Positions 63,637 through 64,000 of a stretch of DNA of 64,000 nt are shown one piece after another. The stretch comes from Hymenobacter actinosclerus (GTDB lineage Bacteria; Bacteroidota; Bacteroidia; Cytophagales; Hymenobacteraceae). A program made the translations under genes and the position numbers. Each line of letters begins with the position of its first letter. Position 1 is the first letter of the stretch. Below the pieces are notes generated by a model. The model did no database searches, was not told the DNA's origin, and saw only the letters and a list, made by a program, of their open reading frames with translations. Where the stretch lies: positions 751,419 through 815,418 of the forward strand of contig NZ_FOHS01000001.1 in NCBI RefSeq assembly GCF_900111515.1, given 5' to 3'.

Positions 63637-63995
63637 TGAAAACAACCGAATCCTATACCGCGCAGCTGGGGCAGTTCATTCGCTACGTGCTGCTGCCGGC
63701 CGTGCCGCGGCTGGCCTGGTGGGCGCTGGGGCTGCTGGGGTTTAGCTGGCTGAACCTGCTATTGCTGGCGGAGCTGTGGCCGCACCATCCGCAGGCGGAA
63801 ACGTGGTTTGCGGCCGGGTTTATGCTCTGCCTGGCGCTGCTTCCGTGGTTAGGCGTTTATACCGCTCAGCGGCTTATATCGCGCGTACGGCGTTGGTGGT
63901 GGCGCAGCTTCTGGCGTCTTGTCACCATCGGGGGCTACCTCGCGGGAGTTGTTGCGCTGTTTGCTTTGCTGATTGGCGTTATGGTGAGTTCGTGA
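63636..63995 (+). CDS. Small membrane protein, three spans
   Basis: 119 residues, overlapping the previous stop by one base. Spans: LAWWALGLLGFSWLNLLLLAEL, TWFAAGFMLCLALLPWLGVY and LVTIGGYLAGVVALFALLIGVM, with a basic loop RRWWWRSFWR. It ends 5 bases before the window edge. No family recognised; likely a partner of the two preceding small membrane proteins. Confidence 0.65.
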   Translation: MKTTESYTAQLGQFIRYVLLPAVPRLAWWALGLLGFSWLNLLLLAELWPHHPQAETWFAAGFMLCLALLPWLGVYTAQRLISRVRRWWWRSFWRLVTIGGYLAGVVALFALLIGVMVSS

Positions 63996-64000
63996 ACTGG

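Noticed and set aside
1..64000. tRNA, rRNA, riboswitch or insertion sequence
   Set aside because: I checked the intergenic gaps by eye and found no cloverleaf, conserved riboswitch core or transposase; the gaps are filled with palindromes and promoters. A covariance-model search would settle it.

Overview
The window looks like chromosomal DNA of a Hymenobacter-like member of the Bacteroidetes (Cytophagales). The evidence is high GC with G/C-rich third positions, no Shine-Dalgarno tracts, several exact or near copies of the Bacteroidetes -7 promoter box TAnnTTTG, a type IX secretion C-terminal tail, a TonB-type outer membrane receptor, an S46 dipeptidyl peptidase and a Rho factor with a long disordered insertion. 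I see no rRNA, tRNA, CRISPR array, prophage or transposase gene.

Layout. 0.2-2.5 kb: a DUF433/PIN-like toxin-antitoxin pair, then an ECF sigma factor with a small membrane partner. 2.6-7.7 kb: lgt, fructose-bisphosphate aldolase, a lipoprotein, galM, yidD. 7.9-17 kb: a DPP7-type peptidase, ribulokinase plus a GH1 glycosidase, and an outer-membrane pair (small barrel plus helix-hairpin-helix protein). 17.3-31.2 kb, all on the minus strand: a secreted reprolysin-like metalloprotease, three DUF3857/transglutaminase-like proteins, an MFS transporter and a LysM lytic transglycosylase. 31.5-38.6 kb, minus strand: TonB-type receptor, O-methyltransferase, a stand-alone SRA/YDG modified-base reader, M16 peptidase, GT9 glycosyltransferase. 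38.8-42.7 kb: aminopeptidase P, an OmpA/TSP3 protein, a DUF4252 lipoprotein. 42.8-47.1 kb, minus strand: a secreted protein, an EVE-domain protein, three related small lipoproteins, a DsrE-like protein. 47.3-56.8 kb: a PolX homologue, a second GT9, a lipoprotein, OsmC, serS, rho, a DsbA-like oxidoreductase. 56.8-64 kb: a lipoprotein, UbiA prenyltransferase, methyltransferase, and a membrane-protein/winged-helix/DUF4173 cluster with two matching operator-like sites.

Most genes are housekeeping or cell-envelope functions. Recurrent themes are periplasmic and outer-membrane biogenesis (Lgt, YidD, lytic transglycosylase, OmpA, lipoproteins, GT9) and peptide or sugar scavenging (S46, metalloprotease, M16, GalM, AraB, GH1).

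The most unusual content lies between genes. At least ten copies of one long inverted repeat (family A, core GTCATTCTGAGCGGAGCGAA) and several other palindrome families fill the gaps. Many gene 3' ends also carry short word arrays with an exact period of 7 or 8 bases, usually holding a stop trinucleotide per unit, so that stops fall in all three frames; several arrays start in the true stop codon or extend into the last codons. One palindrome sits inside the signal-peptide region of a coding sequence. These arrays, the solitary SRA protein and the paired CTTTG-N5-CAAAG sites are the best leads.
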